From positions 1 to 64,000 of the forward strand of contig NZ_CAKZGO010000006.1 of assembly GCF_936916975.1 (NCBI RefSeq): a DNA stretch of 64,000 bases. The letters run 5' to 3'. The notes under the pieces were generated by a model that was not told the DNA's origin, ran no database searches, and saw only the letters and a program-made list of their open reading frames with translations. Source of the DNA: an uncultured Dongia sp. (lineage in GTDB: Bacteria > Pseudomonadota > Alphaproteobacteria > Dongiales > Dongiaceae). Positions 32,234 through 41,480 of this stretch are shown here, piece by piece; the stretch's first letter is position 1; every line of letters begins with the position of its first letter. Both the position numbers and the translations under genes were made by a program.

Positions 32234-34684
32234 ATGCAGTTTCGGGGAAAATCCATCTGGCGCGGTGCCCTCCTGGCCGGATCGACGGCCTGTGTGGCAC
32301 CAGCCTTTGCCCAGACGGCGGTCGAGACAGCGCCCGAAAGCGATTGGCCGCTCATCCTGGCGATCTGCGTCATTATTGCCCTGCTGGGCGCCCTTATCAC
32401 GCTGGCTGTTCTCTGGCGCCGAACGCTGGGGCGGCGGGACCTGCTTCTGGGGAGCCTCAATGCCACCAGCCGGGCCCGTCAGCTGATCGACCCGGCCGGG
32501 CGGATGGTCCTCTCCAATGACGCCTTTCACCAGTTGTTCGATGGCGCGAAGGCGCCGTTGCCACAACTGCTCCTGGAGCGAGTCAGTGCCGGCTCCGATG
32601 CGGCGGAGATACTGCGACAGTTGATCCTGACCGTCGCTGAAGGCGGTCGTGGGCGCACCGAGATCGAAATTCCGTTGGGCGAAGGAACGACCGACTGGTT
32701 CGACGTTTCGGGCCGCAGCATCGACGGCTTTCCAGGCTTCGTGCTGTGGGGTGCCGAGATGGTCACGGCGCAGCGCCAGATCGAAGATTTCATCCGCTCC
32801 GATCATGAGAAGTTCGCCGATCTTATCGAGCACGCTCCAATCGGTTTCTATTCGGTCGACGAACATGGTCGCTTCCTGTTCGTGAATTCAACCCTGGCGA
32901 GTTGGCTGGGGCTGCTGCCGAACAATGAGGGTGGCTATGCCCAGACTCTGCATGATCTGGTGATGGGGCCACAAGATGGCCCACTTTACAGCCCCTTTCG
33001 AGACCCGCAGGTGCGCAGTGGCGAGGTCACCTTGCGTGGCCCCAATGACCGTGCCTTCCAGGCGTTTATCCGCCACGATGTCGCGACGGTGCAGTCGCCG
33101 GGCGCTGATGGCATTCGGTTGCGGACCCGTTCGGTCGTCCACGACCTCAGCCGCGAACGCGAACTTGAAAGCGCGTTGCAGGTCTCGGAACAGTATTTTC
33201 AACGCTTCTTCGAGGAAGCGCCGGCGAGCATTCTGCTGCTTGATGAAAAGGGCAGGGTGGAGCAGGCCAACCCAGCCTTCCAGCATCTCCTCATTGGTGC
33301 TGAATGGGCGCAAGCGCGGTTCGTGGACCTGGTGCAACCGGAAGAGCGACCAGCGGCCGAGGCGCATCTCGCGCAAGTGATGGCGGAGGGCCGGGCTGGG
33401 CAGCCGCTCACTGTGCGGCTCATTGGCGACAAGCAGCGTTCCGTCACGATCTATGCCTCGCGTCGCGAGGATCGGGGGCGCGCGATCGGCCTTATCGTTC
33501 ATCTCATCGATGCCACCGAACAAAAGCGGCTGGAGGCCCAATTCGCTCAATCGCAGAAGATGCAGGCGGTGGGGCTGCTGGCCGGCGGCATCGCGCATGA
33601 CTTCAATAATCTGCTGACTGCCATGATCGGCTTCTGCGATCTGCTGCTACTGCGCCACAAGGCGGGCGACCAGTCCTTTGCCGACATCATGCAGATCAAG
33701 CAGAACGCGAACCGCGCTGCCAATTTGGTGCGCCAGTTGCTGGCATTTTCACGCCAGCAGACGTTGCAGCCGCGTGTTCTCGACGTCACCGACGTGCTGG
33801 CGGAATTGTCGCATCTGCTGCGGCGCCTCATCGGCGAGAATATCGAACTGATGATGGAGCACGGCCGCGACCTCAAATTCGTGCGTGTCGATGCCGGCCA
33901 GTTGGAGCAGGTCATTATCAACCTTGCCGTCAATGCGCGCGACGCCATGATCGAAGGTGGGCGTCTGCTCATCCGTACCCGCAACATGATTACCACCGAG
34001 CCGATCAGCCGCGGCGTCGAAGTGATGCCGCCCGGCCCCTATGTCCTCATCGAAATCGCCGACACCGGGTCCGGCATTCCGGCCGACATCCTCGACCGCA
34101 TCTTCGAGCCGTTCTTCTCCACCAAGGCAGTGGGCTCCGGTACGGGACTTGGCCTCTCTACGGTCTATGGCATCGTGCGCCAGACCGGCGGCTTTGTCTT
34201 TGTCGACAGCACGATGGGCAAGGGCACCAATTTCCGCATCTACTTGCCGCAGCATGCCGCCCTGTCGGACCAGACGGCCCGCGCCGATTATGCCGAGGAC
34301 CAACCGCGCGATTTGACTGGCATCGGCACCGTGCTGCTGGTCGAAGATGAGGATGCGGTGCGCCTGTTCTCGGCGCGGGCTCTGCGCAACAAGGGCTACA
34401 AGGTGCTGGAAGCGCGCAGCGGCGAGGCGGCGCTGGAACTCATCAATGAGCAGCTCAACGAAATCGATCTCATCATCAGTGACGTGGTGATGCCGCGGAT
34501 GGATGGGCCGACCTTGATCAAGGAAGTGCGGCAGCGGCGAGCTGATTTGAAGGTCATCTTCATCTCCGGCTATGCCGAGGATGACTTCCGCCGCAAGATC
34601 GACGCGGGCGAGGAGGCGCATTTCCTGATGAAGCCCTTTACCTTGAAACAGCTGGCGACGAAGGTAAAGGAAGTGCTCGATTGA
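32234..34684 (+). CDS. cckA: Hybrid histidine kinase CckA
   Basis: 816 aa. CckA starts the phosphorelay through ChpT to the master regulator CtrA and can also act as a phosphatase. Order: signal/membrane segments (about residues 8-25 and 37-60), PAS-like regions (about 75-180, 190-310 and 320-420), histidine kinase with phospho-His455 in [20 protein letters not shown], an ATPase domain with the N box [10 protein letters not shown] and G boxes DTGSGIPAD and [10 protein letters not shown], and a C-terminal receiver with Asp750 ([14 protein letters not shown]). The H-box run [20 protein letters not shown] is typical of CckA. Position after flhB and the CtrA-type boxes at flagellar genes fit a CtrA-controlled system. 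Confidence 0.95.
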   Translation: MQFRGKSIWRGALLAGSTACVAPAFAQTAVETAPESDWPLILAICVIIALLGALITLAVLWRRTLGRRDLLLGSLNATSRARQLIDPAGRMVLSNDAFHQLFDGAKAPLPQLLLERVSAGSDAAEILRQLILTVAEGGRGRTEIEIPLGEGTTDWFDVSGRSIDGFPGFVLWGAEMVTAQRQIEDFIRSDHEKFADLIEHAPIGFYSVDEHGRFLFVNSTLASWLGLLPNNEGGYAQTLHDLVMGPQDGPLYSPFRDPQVRSGEVTLRGPNDRAFQAFIRHDVATVQSPGADGIRLRTRSVVHDLSRERELESALQVSEQYFQRFFEEAPASILLLDEKGRVEQANPAFQHLLIGAEWAQARFVDLVQPEERPAAEAHLAQVMAEGRAGQPLTVRLIGDKQRSVTIYASRREDRGRAIGLIVHLIDATEQKRLEAQFAQSQKMQAVGLLAGGIAHDFNNLLTAMIGFCDLLLLRHKAGDQSFADIMQIKQNANRAANLVRQLLAFSRQQTLQPRVLDVTDVLAELSHLLRRLIGENIELMMEHGRDLKFVRVDAGQLEQVIINLAVNARDAMIEGGRLLIRTRNMITTEPISRGVEVMPPGPYVLIEIADTGSGIPADILDRIFEPFFSTKAVGSGTGLGLSTVYGIVRQTGGFVFVDSTMGKGTNFRIYLPQHAALSDQTARADYAEDQPRDLTGIGTVLLVEDEDAVRLFSARALRNKGYKVLEARSGEAALELINEQLNEIDLIISDVVMPRMDGPTLIKEVRQRRADLKVIFISGYAEDDFRRKIDAGEEAHFLMKPFTLKQLATKVKEVLD

Positions 34685-34695
34685 GTGCCCAAAAT

Positions 34696-34730
34696 GAGAA
34701 CGCCGCGCTCCTGAGGGGCGCGGCGTTCTC
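34696..34730. terminator. Hairpin terminator between cckA and HU gene
   Basis: A perfect 13-bp GC-rich stem (34696-34708 with 34718-34730) and 9-nt loop between two convergent genes. The flanking T-run is weak on both strands. Confidence 0.75.
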
Positions 34731-34758
34731 GAATATCCGATGACGAGTTAGAAATCGA

Positions 34759-35067
34759 TTAGATCGATTCCTTCAATTCCTTGGCAGCGCGGAAGGCGAT
34801 CTTCTTGCTGGCCTTGATCTTGATGGCTTCGCCGGTCGCCGGATTGCGGCCCATGCGCGCCGGGCGCTTGCGCACCTGGAAGATGCCAAGAGCCGGGATG
34901 CGGATCTTGTCGCCCTTCTTCAGATGCTTGCCAAGCAAGCCAACGAGATCGCCGAGGATTTCGTTCGCGAGTTTCTTCGACAGTTCATGCTTTTCGGCCA
35001 GATCGGTGCCGAGCTGCTTCAACGTCACGGTCTTTTGTGGTGCGGCCTTTGTTGGTGCATTCGCCAT
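34759..35067 (-). CDS. HU-family DNA-binding protein
   Basis: 102 aa, nucleoid protein that bends DNA. The C-terminal 85 residues are a full HU/IHF domain: IPALGIFQVRKRPARMGRNP followed by ATGEAIKIKASKKIAFRAAK is the DNA-binding arm and its return. The N-terminal 13 residues (MANAPTKAAPQKT) extend beyond the standard 90-aa HU. The ATG at 35067 has GAGGGG eight bases upstream; the longer frame to 35226 has no homology. Confidence 0.93.
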   Translation of the reverse strand: MANAPTKAAPQKTVTLKQLGTDLAEKHELSKKLANEILGDLVGLLGKHLKKGDKIRIPALGIFQVRKRPARMGRNPATGEAIKIKASKKIAFRAAKELKESI

Positions 35068-35336
35068 TGTAAGCCCCTCTGTCACAGGTGATTCCCAGGG
35101 CGGGAGCATAACGACGGCGGGAATGAGTCGCAAATAAAGAAAGCAACCCTGGGGCGATAGAAATCCGCTTGACGCGGGCCTTTCTGCAGCGCAATGACGG
35201 GGCTGCCGAACTGACTGGTGTCCCATTGAGCGGTGGCATCAGCCAGTCAGGCACCAGTCCAGTCGTTCATCAAATCACCCGTTGCAGTTTCCGTGGGCTT
35301 TGATAAAACGGCTGGAAATGCTTGATTTTGCGGGAT

Positions 35337-35413
<77 letters not shown>

Positions 35414-35592
35414 ATCCGCAGCCCGTGTTAACGGGTTATTTCAAGCTTGGATGCGACTATCGTCGTCGACTTTACCGAATGGTCGACACAGAAAGATTTC
35501 AGCCCGGGCGGCGTTTTATGGCCTGGGCGTGGTCTCGCAGGACCTGAATAAGAGGCCATGCGAGGCGCGCGAAAGAGGAGCGAAGCAACGCG

Positions 35593-35901
35593 ATGGTGGC
35601 GAGAATTTATCAGCCGGCGAAATCGGCGATGCAATCGGGCCGCTCCGGGCGCAGCAGTGAGTGGGTACTGGAATACGCGCCAGAATCGCGGCGCGAAGCG
35701 GATCCGCTCATGGGCTGGACATCGAGCAACGACACGCGCCGTCAATTGCGCCTGACCTTTCCCACGCAGGAAGAGGCCGTGGCTTATGCGACGCGCGAAG
35801 GCATCGCCTATGAGATTGAAAAGCCGCAGCAGCGTAGCGTCACGCCAAAGGCTTATGCCGACAATTTCCGCGCCGATCGTGTCGGCCGCTGGACGCACTG
35901 A
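35593..35901 (+). CDS. NDUFS4-like complex I accessory subunit
   Basis: 102 aa. It matches the ETC complex I conserved region (NDUFS4/18-kDa type), an accessory subunit of NADH dehydrogenase kept in alphaproteobacteria and mitochondria. Signatures are ARIYQPAKSAMQSGRS, WVLEYAPESRREADPLMGWT and the end ADNFRADRVGRWTH. It stands alone between two tRNA genes. GTG one codon after the ATG is a possible start. Confidence 0.9.
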   Translation: MVARIYQPAKSAMQSGRSGRSSEWVLEYAPESRREADPLMGWTSSNDTRRQLRLTFPTQEEAVAYATREGIAYEIEKPQQRSVTPKAYADNFRADRVGRWTH

Positions 35902-35919
35902 TAGCGACTGAACGAGTTG

Positions 35920-35996
35920 GACCCCGTAGCTCAACCGGATAGAGCACCTGCCTTCTAAGCAGGATGTTGCGTGTTCGAGTCACGCCGGGGTCGCCA
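35920..35996 (+). tRNA. tRNA-Arg (anticodon TCT)
   Basis: A 77-nt cloverleaf. The acceptor GACCCCG pairs with CGGGGTC, the anticodon stem CCTGC/GCAGG holds loop CTTCTAA (anticodon TCT, codon AGA), the T stem GCGTG/CACGC holds TTCGAGT, and the CCA end is encoded. Confidence 0.97.
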
Positions 35997-36010
35997 TGAT
36001 GCACACATGA

Positions 36011-36045
36011 AAAAGGGCGGCAGCGATCATCTCGCTGCCGCCCTT
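36011..36045 (-). terminator. Intrinsic terminator of doxX-like gene
   Basis: A perfect 14-bp stem (36013-36026 with 36032-36045). On the minus strand it continues into a run of five T, so it ends the DoxX gene; it may also stop tRNA-Arg transcription from the other side. Confidence 0.85.
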
Positions 36046-36059
36046 CTGCGTGCAGGTGA

Positions 36060-36488
36060 TCAGGCGCGGGCGGGCTGGCCCGACGCCTTGCCGATCACAT
36101 TGTCGACCGCATAGGCGCCGGAACCGAGCATGGCGACAACGGCGGAGATAACGATCAGGAACAGCGGGTATTCCCAGCCGCCATTGGCGTTGCTGAAGAC
36201 CCAGCCATTGCCGCTGTGAACCCAGAGCGCCCCGAGGAGGATCGGGATCAGCACGGCCGAGACGATGCGCGATTTGAAGCCGAGGATGAGCGCGATGCCT
36301 CCCAACGCTTCACCGGCAAAGGTGAGGTAGGCGAGCGCCGCCGGGAGACCCAGTGATTCAAAAAACTGGGCAGTGCCGGCCAGGGTAAAGGTCAAGTACT
36401 TCAGGATCACGCCGTGGGCCAGATACATCAGGCCGAGCGAGACGCGCAGGATGAGCGCCGCATAGGGCGCGTTCTTCTGGTCGATCAT
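36060..36488 (-). CDS. DoxX-family membrane protein
   Basis: 142 aa, four predicted membrane helices (about residues 10-30, 48-68, 75-93, 107-130). The start ALILRVSLGLMYLAHGVILK and the segment LTFAGEALGGIALILGFKSR are DoxX-type. Such proteins are linked to redox or thiol stress, but the exact role here is unknown. AAGGAA lies eight bases before the ATG at 36488. It is divergent from the LysR gene at 36606, its likely regulator. Confidence 0.88.
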   Translation of the reverse strand: MIDQKNAPYAALILRVSLGLMYLAHGVILKYLTFTLAGTAQFFESLGLPAALAYLTFAGEALGGIALILGFKSRIVSAVLIPILLGALWVHSGNGWVFSNANGGWEYPLFLIVISAVVAMLGSGAYAVDNVIGKASGQPARA

Positions 36489-36605
36489 GGTTTCGTTCCT
36501 TTTAGGTGCGGAATGGGGAGTGCAGTGTGAAACCAATATCACCTGTTGAATTGCTGATATAAACTGAGCAAGATCGGTCGATTAGTATTGCAGAAGCGCA
36601 CAGGC

Positions 36606-37502
36606 ATGTCCGTTAATTCATTGGAATGGAACGATTATCGCATCGTGCTTGCGATTCAGCGAACAGGTGGATTGGCGCCGGCGGCACGGGCGTTAGGCGT
36701 TAACCACGCCACAGTCTTCCGCCAGGTGAATGCCATGGAGGCCAGGCTGGGTGCGCGGCTCTTTGACCGGCATCGCAGCGGATATGGGCTGACGGCGGTG
36801 GGTGAGGTGGCCCTTGCAGCGGCCGAGGCCATGGAAGTGCAGGCGCTGGCCGCCGAGCGGCGCATGGCGGGGGGCGACCTCAACCTCACCGGCACGATCC
36901 GCGTGACGGCACCTGATGACATGGTGCAGCGCCTGCTCCTGCCAATGTTTGCTGATTTCCGTGCGCGCTATCCGAAGATCGAGCTTGAGGTCATCGTCGA
37001 TAACCGCTTCCTCAATCTGTCACGACGCGAGGCGGATATTGCGCTGCGTCCGACCTTGGCAGCGCCCGAGGCAATGACCGGCATCAATATCGGTCCGTTG
37101 AACATGACGCTCTATGCGACGCCGCCTCTGGCGACCCTGGTTGCCGGTGGCCAGGACATTGCGAGCCTGCCGTGGATTGGTTGGGAGGATGGCGCGGAGA
37201 CGATCCGTTTCGGTGGCTTCTATCGTAGCCGCGGCTTGCGGCCAGTCTTCGCCTATCGCAGTAATTCACTGCTGGCGCAGGTTTCTGCGGCCGAAGCGGG
37301 GATGGGAGTGGCCGTGCTGCCATGCTTTGCGGGCGATACCAGCCCGCTCTTACAGCGGTTAGAGCCGATCGATGCAGGGTTTGCCACGAACCTATGGATC
37401 CTGACGCATCCGGATCTCCGGCGCGCTGCCAGGATCAAGGCCTTCATCGATTTCATGTCGGCGGCCTTGCGCAAAAAACGCCGCCTGCTGGCGGGCGGCT
37501 AG
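36606..37502 (+). CDS. LysR-family transcriptional regulator
   Basis: 298 aa. An N-terminal winged helix-turn-helix (about residues 5-65: IQRTGGLAPAARALGVNHAT then VFRQVNAMEARLGARLFDRH) and a C-terminal LysR substrate-binding domain (about 88-290). The ATG at 36606 is preferred to an upstream TTG because the HTH begins normally from it. LysR regulators often control the divergent gene, here the DoxX gene 117 bp away. Effector unknown. Confidence 0.92.
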   Translation: MSVNSLEWNDYRIVLAIQRTGGLAPAARALGVNHATVFRQVNAMEARLGARLFDRHRSGYGLTAVGEVALAAAEAMEVQALAAERRMAGGDLNLTGTIRVTAPDDMVQRLLLPMFADFRARYPKIELEVIVDNRFLNLSRREADIALRPTLAAPEAMTGINIGPLNMTLYATPPLATLVAGGQDIASLPWIGWEDGAETIRFGGFYRSRGLRPVFAYRSNSLLAQVSAAEAGMGVAVLPCFAGDTSPLLQRLEPIDAGFATNLWILTHPDLRRAARIKAFIDFMSAALRKKRRLLAGG

Positions 37503-37504
37503 GT

Positions 37505-37723
37505 CTATTTCTCGCCGCAGCTGCCAAGTGCCTGGATCGGGCAGTCCGGCCATTCGGGGGAATCGATCGGCGTGCTGATGTAGATGGCAATGAGGGCGAA
37601 CGCAGCGAAGGCGAGACCCAGCAGCGCCAAGCCGCCTTGCGTCGATGCGCTTTCATCAGGCTTCGGCTCCGGGCGAATTAGGTCGTCCTCCAGGATTGCC
37701 GCTGAAATATCTTTCTTCTTCAA
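37505..37723 (-). CDS. Small single-span membrane protein, unknown
   Basis: 72 aa if the TTG at 37723 is the start (ATG at 37807 would give 100 aa). A charged N-terminus (KKKDISAAILEDDLIRPEPK) leads to one membrane helix (about residues 33-52, LALLGLAFAAFALIAIYI) and a short tail with two cysteines (WPDCPIQALGSCGEK), probably outside. It converges with the LysR gene, two bases apart. No family recognised. The frame could be fortuitous; the charge-then-helix layout argues for a real gene. Confidence 0.5.
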   Translation of the reverse strand: MKKKDISAAILEDDLIRPEPKPDESASTQGGLALLGLAFAAFALIAIYISTPIDSPEWPDCPIQALGSCGEK

Positions 37724-37939
37724 TTTCTCATTCCGTCCAATGAGGCATGATTCTGATAGCTTTATATGGGTCCTGATCGCTGCAATGCGGCAGCGACAAG
37801 CCGTCACAGACTGCTGGTTGCGCCTGCGCGCTCTCGACTCTTATTGCGCTGCTATTTGCACATATAGTTGCCAAGATCGGACTGATCGGGCAGTTTTCGT
37901 GCAGCCAAGGCATAAATATTACCAGGGAGAGCAAGCATC

Positions 37940-39172
37940 ATGGCCGGCAGCTACATCACAGTGAACGCAGCAGATGGCGGTCAGTTCCGTGCTTATCTCG
38001 CAGTGCCGAAATCAGGCAAGGGCCCGGGCATCGTGCTGTGCCAGGAAATCTTCGGTATCAATGCCTATGTCCGTGAAACGGCGGACTATTATGCTGAGGA
38101 GGGCTTTGTCGTCCTGGCCCCCGACCTGTTCTGGCGCATGGAGCCTAATGTCGATATGGGCTATTCGCCGGAGGAGTGGCAGAAGGCGTTCGGCTTCTTC
38201 CAGAAATTCGACGTCGACCAGGGCATCAAGGATATCGCCGCCACGGTGAAGGTGCTGCGGGCTCGGTCGGAATGCACCGGCAAGGTTGGCGTGCTTGGCC
38301 ATTGCCTGGGTGGCAAGCTCGCTTACCTCACTGCTGCCCGCGTCGATGTGGATGCGGCGGTCGGCTATTACGGCGTGGGTATTGAAGGGGCGCTGGGTGA
38401 AGCCAAGAACATCAAATGCCCGACTGTGCTCCACTTCGCCGAGCTCGATCAGTATTGTGGCGCGGAGGCGCGCGAGCAGATCAAGGCAGCGCTGAAGGAC
38501 CGCGCGGAGATCGATATCTACACTTATCCTGGCGTCGATCACGCGTTTGCGCGTACCCTGGGTGATCACTACAACAAGCCAGCGGCAACCCTCGCGCATT
38601 CGCGCTCGATCGCGTTGTTCCGCAAGGCGATCGGCCCGCGCTACGATCTTTCGGCGCTGTGGGATGCGCATTGTTATCATGAATTTGCTGCGCGCGATGT
38701 TGCCGCCACGATGAAGACGATGGTCGACGAGCCTTACGTCAACCACGTCCCGACCATGACGGGCGGTGTCGGGCAGAAGGATCTGGCGCGCTTCTACCAG
38801 CACCACTTTGTCAACGGAAACCCGAAAGACACCAAGCTGGTGCCCATCTCGCGCACGGTCGGTGCCGATCGCCTGGTCGACGAGATGCTGTTCTGCTTCA
38901 CGCACGATACCGAGATCGACTGGATGCTGCCGGGTGTGAAACCGACCGGCAAATATGTCGAGATTCCGCTGGTCGCCATCATCTGCTTCCGCGGCGACAA
39001 GCTCTACAACGAGCATATCTATTGGGACCAGGCGTCCGTGCTGGTACAGATCGGTTTGCTGGATGCGAAGAACCTGCCGACGGCGGGCGTCGAAACCGCG
39101 AAGAAGCTGGTCGATGAAACGCTGCCGTCGAATACCCTGATGAAACGCTGGTCGGAAAGTGCGGGCAAGTAA
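37940..39172 (+). CDS. Dienelactone hydrolase / NTF2-like fusion
   Basis: 410 aa, two parts. Residues 1-235 are a dienelactone-hydrolase alpha/beta hydrolase: Glu36 (CQEIFGINAYVRE), nucleophile Cys122 (LGHCLGGKLAYLTA), Asp170 and His201 (PGVDHAFA) line up, one residue off, with the known C123/D171/H202 triad. Residues about 245-405 resemble an NTF2/SnoaL-like domain (RYDLSALWDAHCYHEFAARD, then LVDEMLFCFTHDTEIDWMLP). Families of this kind open lactones or related esters; the true substrate is unknown. GGGAGAGCAAGC precedes the ATG. The next gene starts at the base after its stop, so the two are probably one transcript. Confidence 0.85.
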   Translation: MAGSYITVNAADGGQFRAYLAVPKSGKGPGIVLCQEIFGINAYVRETADYYAEEGFVVLAPDLFWRMEPNVDMGYSPEEWQKAFGFFQKFDVDQGIKDIAATVKVLRARSECTGKVGVLGHCLGGKLAYLTAARVDVDAAVGYYGVGIEGALGEAKNIKCPTVLHFAELDQYCGAEAREQIKAALKDRAEIDIYTYPGVDHAFARTLGDHYNKPAATLAHSRSIALFRKAIGPRYDLSALWDAHCYHEFAARDVAATMKTMVDEPYVNHVPTMTGGVGQKDLARFYQHHFVNGNPKDTKLVPISRTVGADRLVDEMLFCFTHDTEIDWMLPGVKPTGKYVEIPLVAIICFRGDKLYNEHIYWDQASVLVQIGLLDAKNLPTAGVETAKKLVDETLPSNTLMKRWSESAGK

Positions 39173-40684
39173 ATGAGCAACCCCTTGAAAGACAAGCTCG
39201 CCGCCGGCGGCTGTATTACCTGCCATTGGGCAACACTGGGCTCACCCTCGGTGGCCGAGCTGCTCGCGGAATCCGGCCCGGATTGCATCGTGTTCGATAT
39301 GCAGCATGGGTTATGGGACCGCTTGAGCCTCGAATATGCGATCGGCCTCGTGCGCCACAAGACGGTACCCACCGTACGTAGCGTCGATGCGTCGGATCAT
39401 GCCATCGGCATGGTGCTCGATGCCGGTGCACGCGCGCTCATCGTACCGATGGTCGATACGGCGGATCAGGCCCGTGCCGTGGTACGAGCGGCGAAGTATC
39501 CACCGGCCGGTGGTCGTTCCGGCGGTGGGACGCGGCCAATGCTGGATTACAAATCCTATATGGCCGCTGCCAATGATGAGATCATCGTGGCGGTCATGAT
39601 CGAAACGGCGACCGCGGTTGCCAATGCGGCGGAGATCGCAGCCGTTCCCGGCATCGACATGCTGTTCATCGGACCATTCGATCTTGCCATGTCGATCGGC
39701 ACGTTTCCGGATTTCGGGCCGAAGCATGAGGCAGCGGTGCAATCCGTGCTGGCGGCGGCGAAGGCTGCCGGTAAGACCTGCGGCATCTTCACGCCCTATG
39801 CGAGCTTCGCCGCCGATCGGCGGGCGCAGGGTTTCCAATGGGTGGTCTTGGCCTATGATCAGAGCCTCATTCAGGAACCGGCCAAGGGTGCTGTGAAGCA
39901 TGCGCGCCTCGGCACGGGCCCGGATCTGGTCAAGGATGCCGTGGCACTGGTAAGCGGCGCTAACGGCGGCATTGGCAGCGAAACCGTGCGCGCACTCCTG
40001 CGAGCTGGGGCGGCCAAGATCTACTGCGGCGCAAGGCAGATCGACAGCTTGCGGACGCTCACCTCGGTGGCGTCGGACAAACTGATCCCCTTGCAACTCG
40101 ATGTCACAGATCCAGCCAGCGTCGCGAAAGCAGCAGCGGCCTGTAAGGACGTCACGCTGCTGATCAACAATGCCGGCTGGAACTCCAATGAGGGCCTGTT
40201 CTGCGCGGGTGCGCTCGACAATGCCAGGCGCGAGATGGAAACGAATTACCTCGGCACGCTGGCACTCTCTCGCGCGTTCCAGCCGGTACTGGCGAAGAAT
40301 GGCGGCGGCGGTTTGGTCAATCTCATCACCGTGGTCGCACACAGCAATCTGCCCGTGATGTCGACCTATGCCGCGTCGAAGGCGGCCTTGCTGTCGTTGA
40401 CGCAAGGGCTGCGCGCCGAACTTCGCCAGCAGGGCACCCATGTGATGGGCGTTCTGCCGGGTGCAGTGGATACACCGATGACGCCAGGCTTCGAAGGCAT
40501 GAAGATGCGGCCGCTGCAGGTGGCCGAGGCGCTCATCCAGGGCCTTCGCGCGCGGATGGAGGATATCTATCCCGGCGGCATGGCATCGGGCGTCATCAAC
40601 GGCATCGCCTTCGATGCCAAGGCGATCGAGGGCGATTTTGCCAATTACCTGCCGGCGGAGTCGTCCGCTCGCAAGAAGGCATGA
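39173..40684 (+). CDS. HpcH/HpaI aldolase - SDR dehydrogenase fusion
   Basis: 503 aa joining two enzymes. Residues 1-250 are a class II HpaI-type aldolase (IVFDMQHGLWDRLSLEYAIG; metal and substrate motifs AVMIETATAVANAAEI and MLFIGPFDLAMSIG). Residues 255-490 are a short-chain dehydrogenase: cofactor motif SGANGGIGSE (261-270), NNAG (about 331-334), Tyr399 and Lys403 in STYAASKAA. Neither part shows a break. A linked retro-aldol and aldehyde or keto-acid oxidoreduction is plausible. The ATG abuts the hydrolase stop, and livG follows 19 bases later, which ties it to an imported compound (inference). I do not know a named enzyme with this layout. Confidence 0.88.
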   Translation: MSNPLKDKLAAGGCITCHWATLGSPSVAELLAESGPDCIVFDMQHGLWDRLSLEYAIGLVRHKTVPTVRSVDASDHAIGMVLDAGARALIVPMVDTADQARAVVRAAKYPPAGGRSGGGTRPMLDYKSYMAAANDEIIVAVMIETATAVANAAEIAAVPGIDMLFIGPFDLAMSIGTFPDFGPKHEAAVQSVLAAAKAAGKTCGIFTPYASFAADRRAQGFQWVVLAYDQSLIQEPAKGAVKHARLGTGPDLVKDAVALVSGANGGIGSETVRALLRAGAAKIYCGARQIDSLRTLTSVASDKLIPLQLDVTDPASVAKAAAACKDVTLLINNAGWNSNEGLFCAGALDNARREMETNYLGTLALSRAFQPVLAKNGGGGLVNLITVVAHSNLPVMSTYAASKAALLSLTQGLRAELRQQGTHVMGVLPGAVDTPMTPGFEGMKMRPLQVAEALIQGLRARMEDIYPGGMASGVINGIAFDAKAIEGDFANYLPAESSARKKA

Positions 40685-40703
40685 CCGGCCACCTGCATCA
40701 CCC

Positions 40704-41480
40704 ATGATCACCGTCGAGAACATCGTCAGGCGCTTCGGCGGCATTCGTGCCGTCGATGGCTGCAGCTTGTCCGTCGCCCAGGGCTCAATCACGGGCTTGA
40801 TCGGCCCCAATGGAGCCGGCAAGTCGACCTTGTTCAACATCATTGCCGGCCTGCTGCGGCCCGATGCCGGCACGATCAAGCTGGCGGGCGAGGATGTCAC
40901 CGGCTGGCCGGCGCACCGGCTGTTCGGTAAGGGCCTCGCGCGTACCTTCCAGATCGCCCATGAATTCGGCCGGATGACGGTGCTGGAAAACCTGATGGCG
41001 GTACCTGGTGGGCAATCCGGCGAAAGCATCATCAATGCTTGGCTGCGATGGTCGGCCGTCCGCGCGGAGGAAGCCAAGATCCGTGGCAGGGCGGAGGAGG
41101 TGCTCTCGCAGCTACGCATCGATCATGTAAAGCATGAACTCGCTGGCAACCTGTCCGGTGGACAAAAGAAGCTAGTCGAATTGGCGCGCACGATGATGTG
41201 GCAGCCGAAGGTCGTGCTGCTGGACGAAATTGGTGCCGGCGTCAATCGCGCACTTCTCTCGGATATTGCCGGCGAGATTGAGCGACTGAACCGCGATCAC
41301 GGCTACACCTTCTTCGTTATCGAACACGATATGGATCTCATTGCGCGCCTTTGTTCGCCGGTGATCGTGATGGCGGAAGGTCGCGTGCTGATGCAGGGCT
41401 CGATGCAGGAAATCCGTCAGAATGCCGAAGTCATCGAAGCCTATCTCGGTGGTGGAAAGGTCAGACATGGCGCTGCTTGA
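40704..41480 (+). CDS. livG: Branched-chain amino acid-type ABC ATPase LivG
   Basis: 258 aa cytoplasmic ATPase of a LIV/HAAT-type importer. Walker A GPNGAGKS (34-41), signature NLSGGQKKLVELART, Walker B VVLLDEIGAGVN, and the LivG-type C-terminus (AYLGGG). The catalytic Glu is present but the usual DEP/AGL is DEIGAGV. The ATG at 40704 starts the homology. The product overlaps livF by 14 bases. Family substrates range from amino acids to amides and urea; the neighbouring catabolic fusions suggest an aromatic- or amino-acid-derived substrate. Confidence 0.92.
   Translation: MITVENIVRRFGGIRAVDGCSLSVAQGSITGLIGPNGAGKSTLFNIIAGLLRPDAGTIKLAGEDVTGWPAHRLFGKGLARTFQIAHEFGRMTVLENLMAVPGGQSGESIINAWLRWSAVRAEEAKIRGRAEEVLSQLRIDHVKHELAGNLSGGQKKLVELARTMMWQPKVVLLDEIGAGVNRALLSDIAGEIERLNRDHGYTFFVIEHDMDLIARLCSPVIVMAEGRVLMQGSMQEIRQNAEVIEAYLGGGKVRHGAA

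Noticed and set aside
38012-39226. Minus-strand open frame of 404 codons opposite the dienelactone hydrolase fusion
   Set aside because: The plus-strand triad and domain order are unmistakable; the antisense frame has no motif.
39311-41119. Minus-strand open frame of 602 codons across the aldolase-SDR and livG genes
   Set aside because: The plus strand encodes clear conserved motifs over the same span; the antisense product is Arg/His-rich without a family match.
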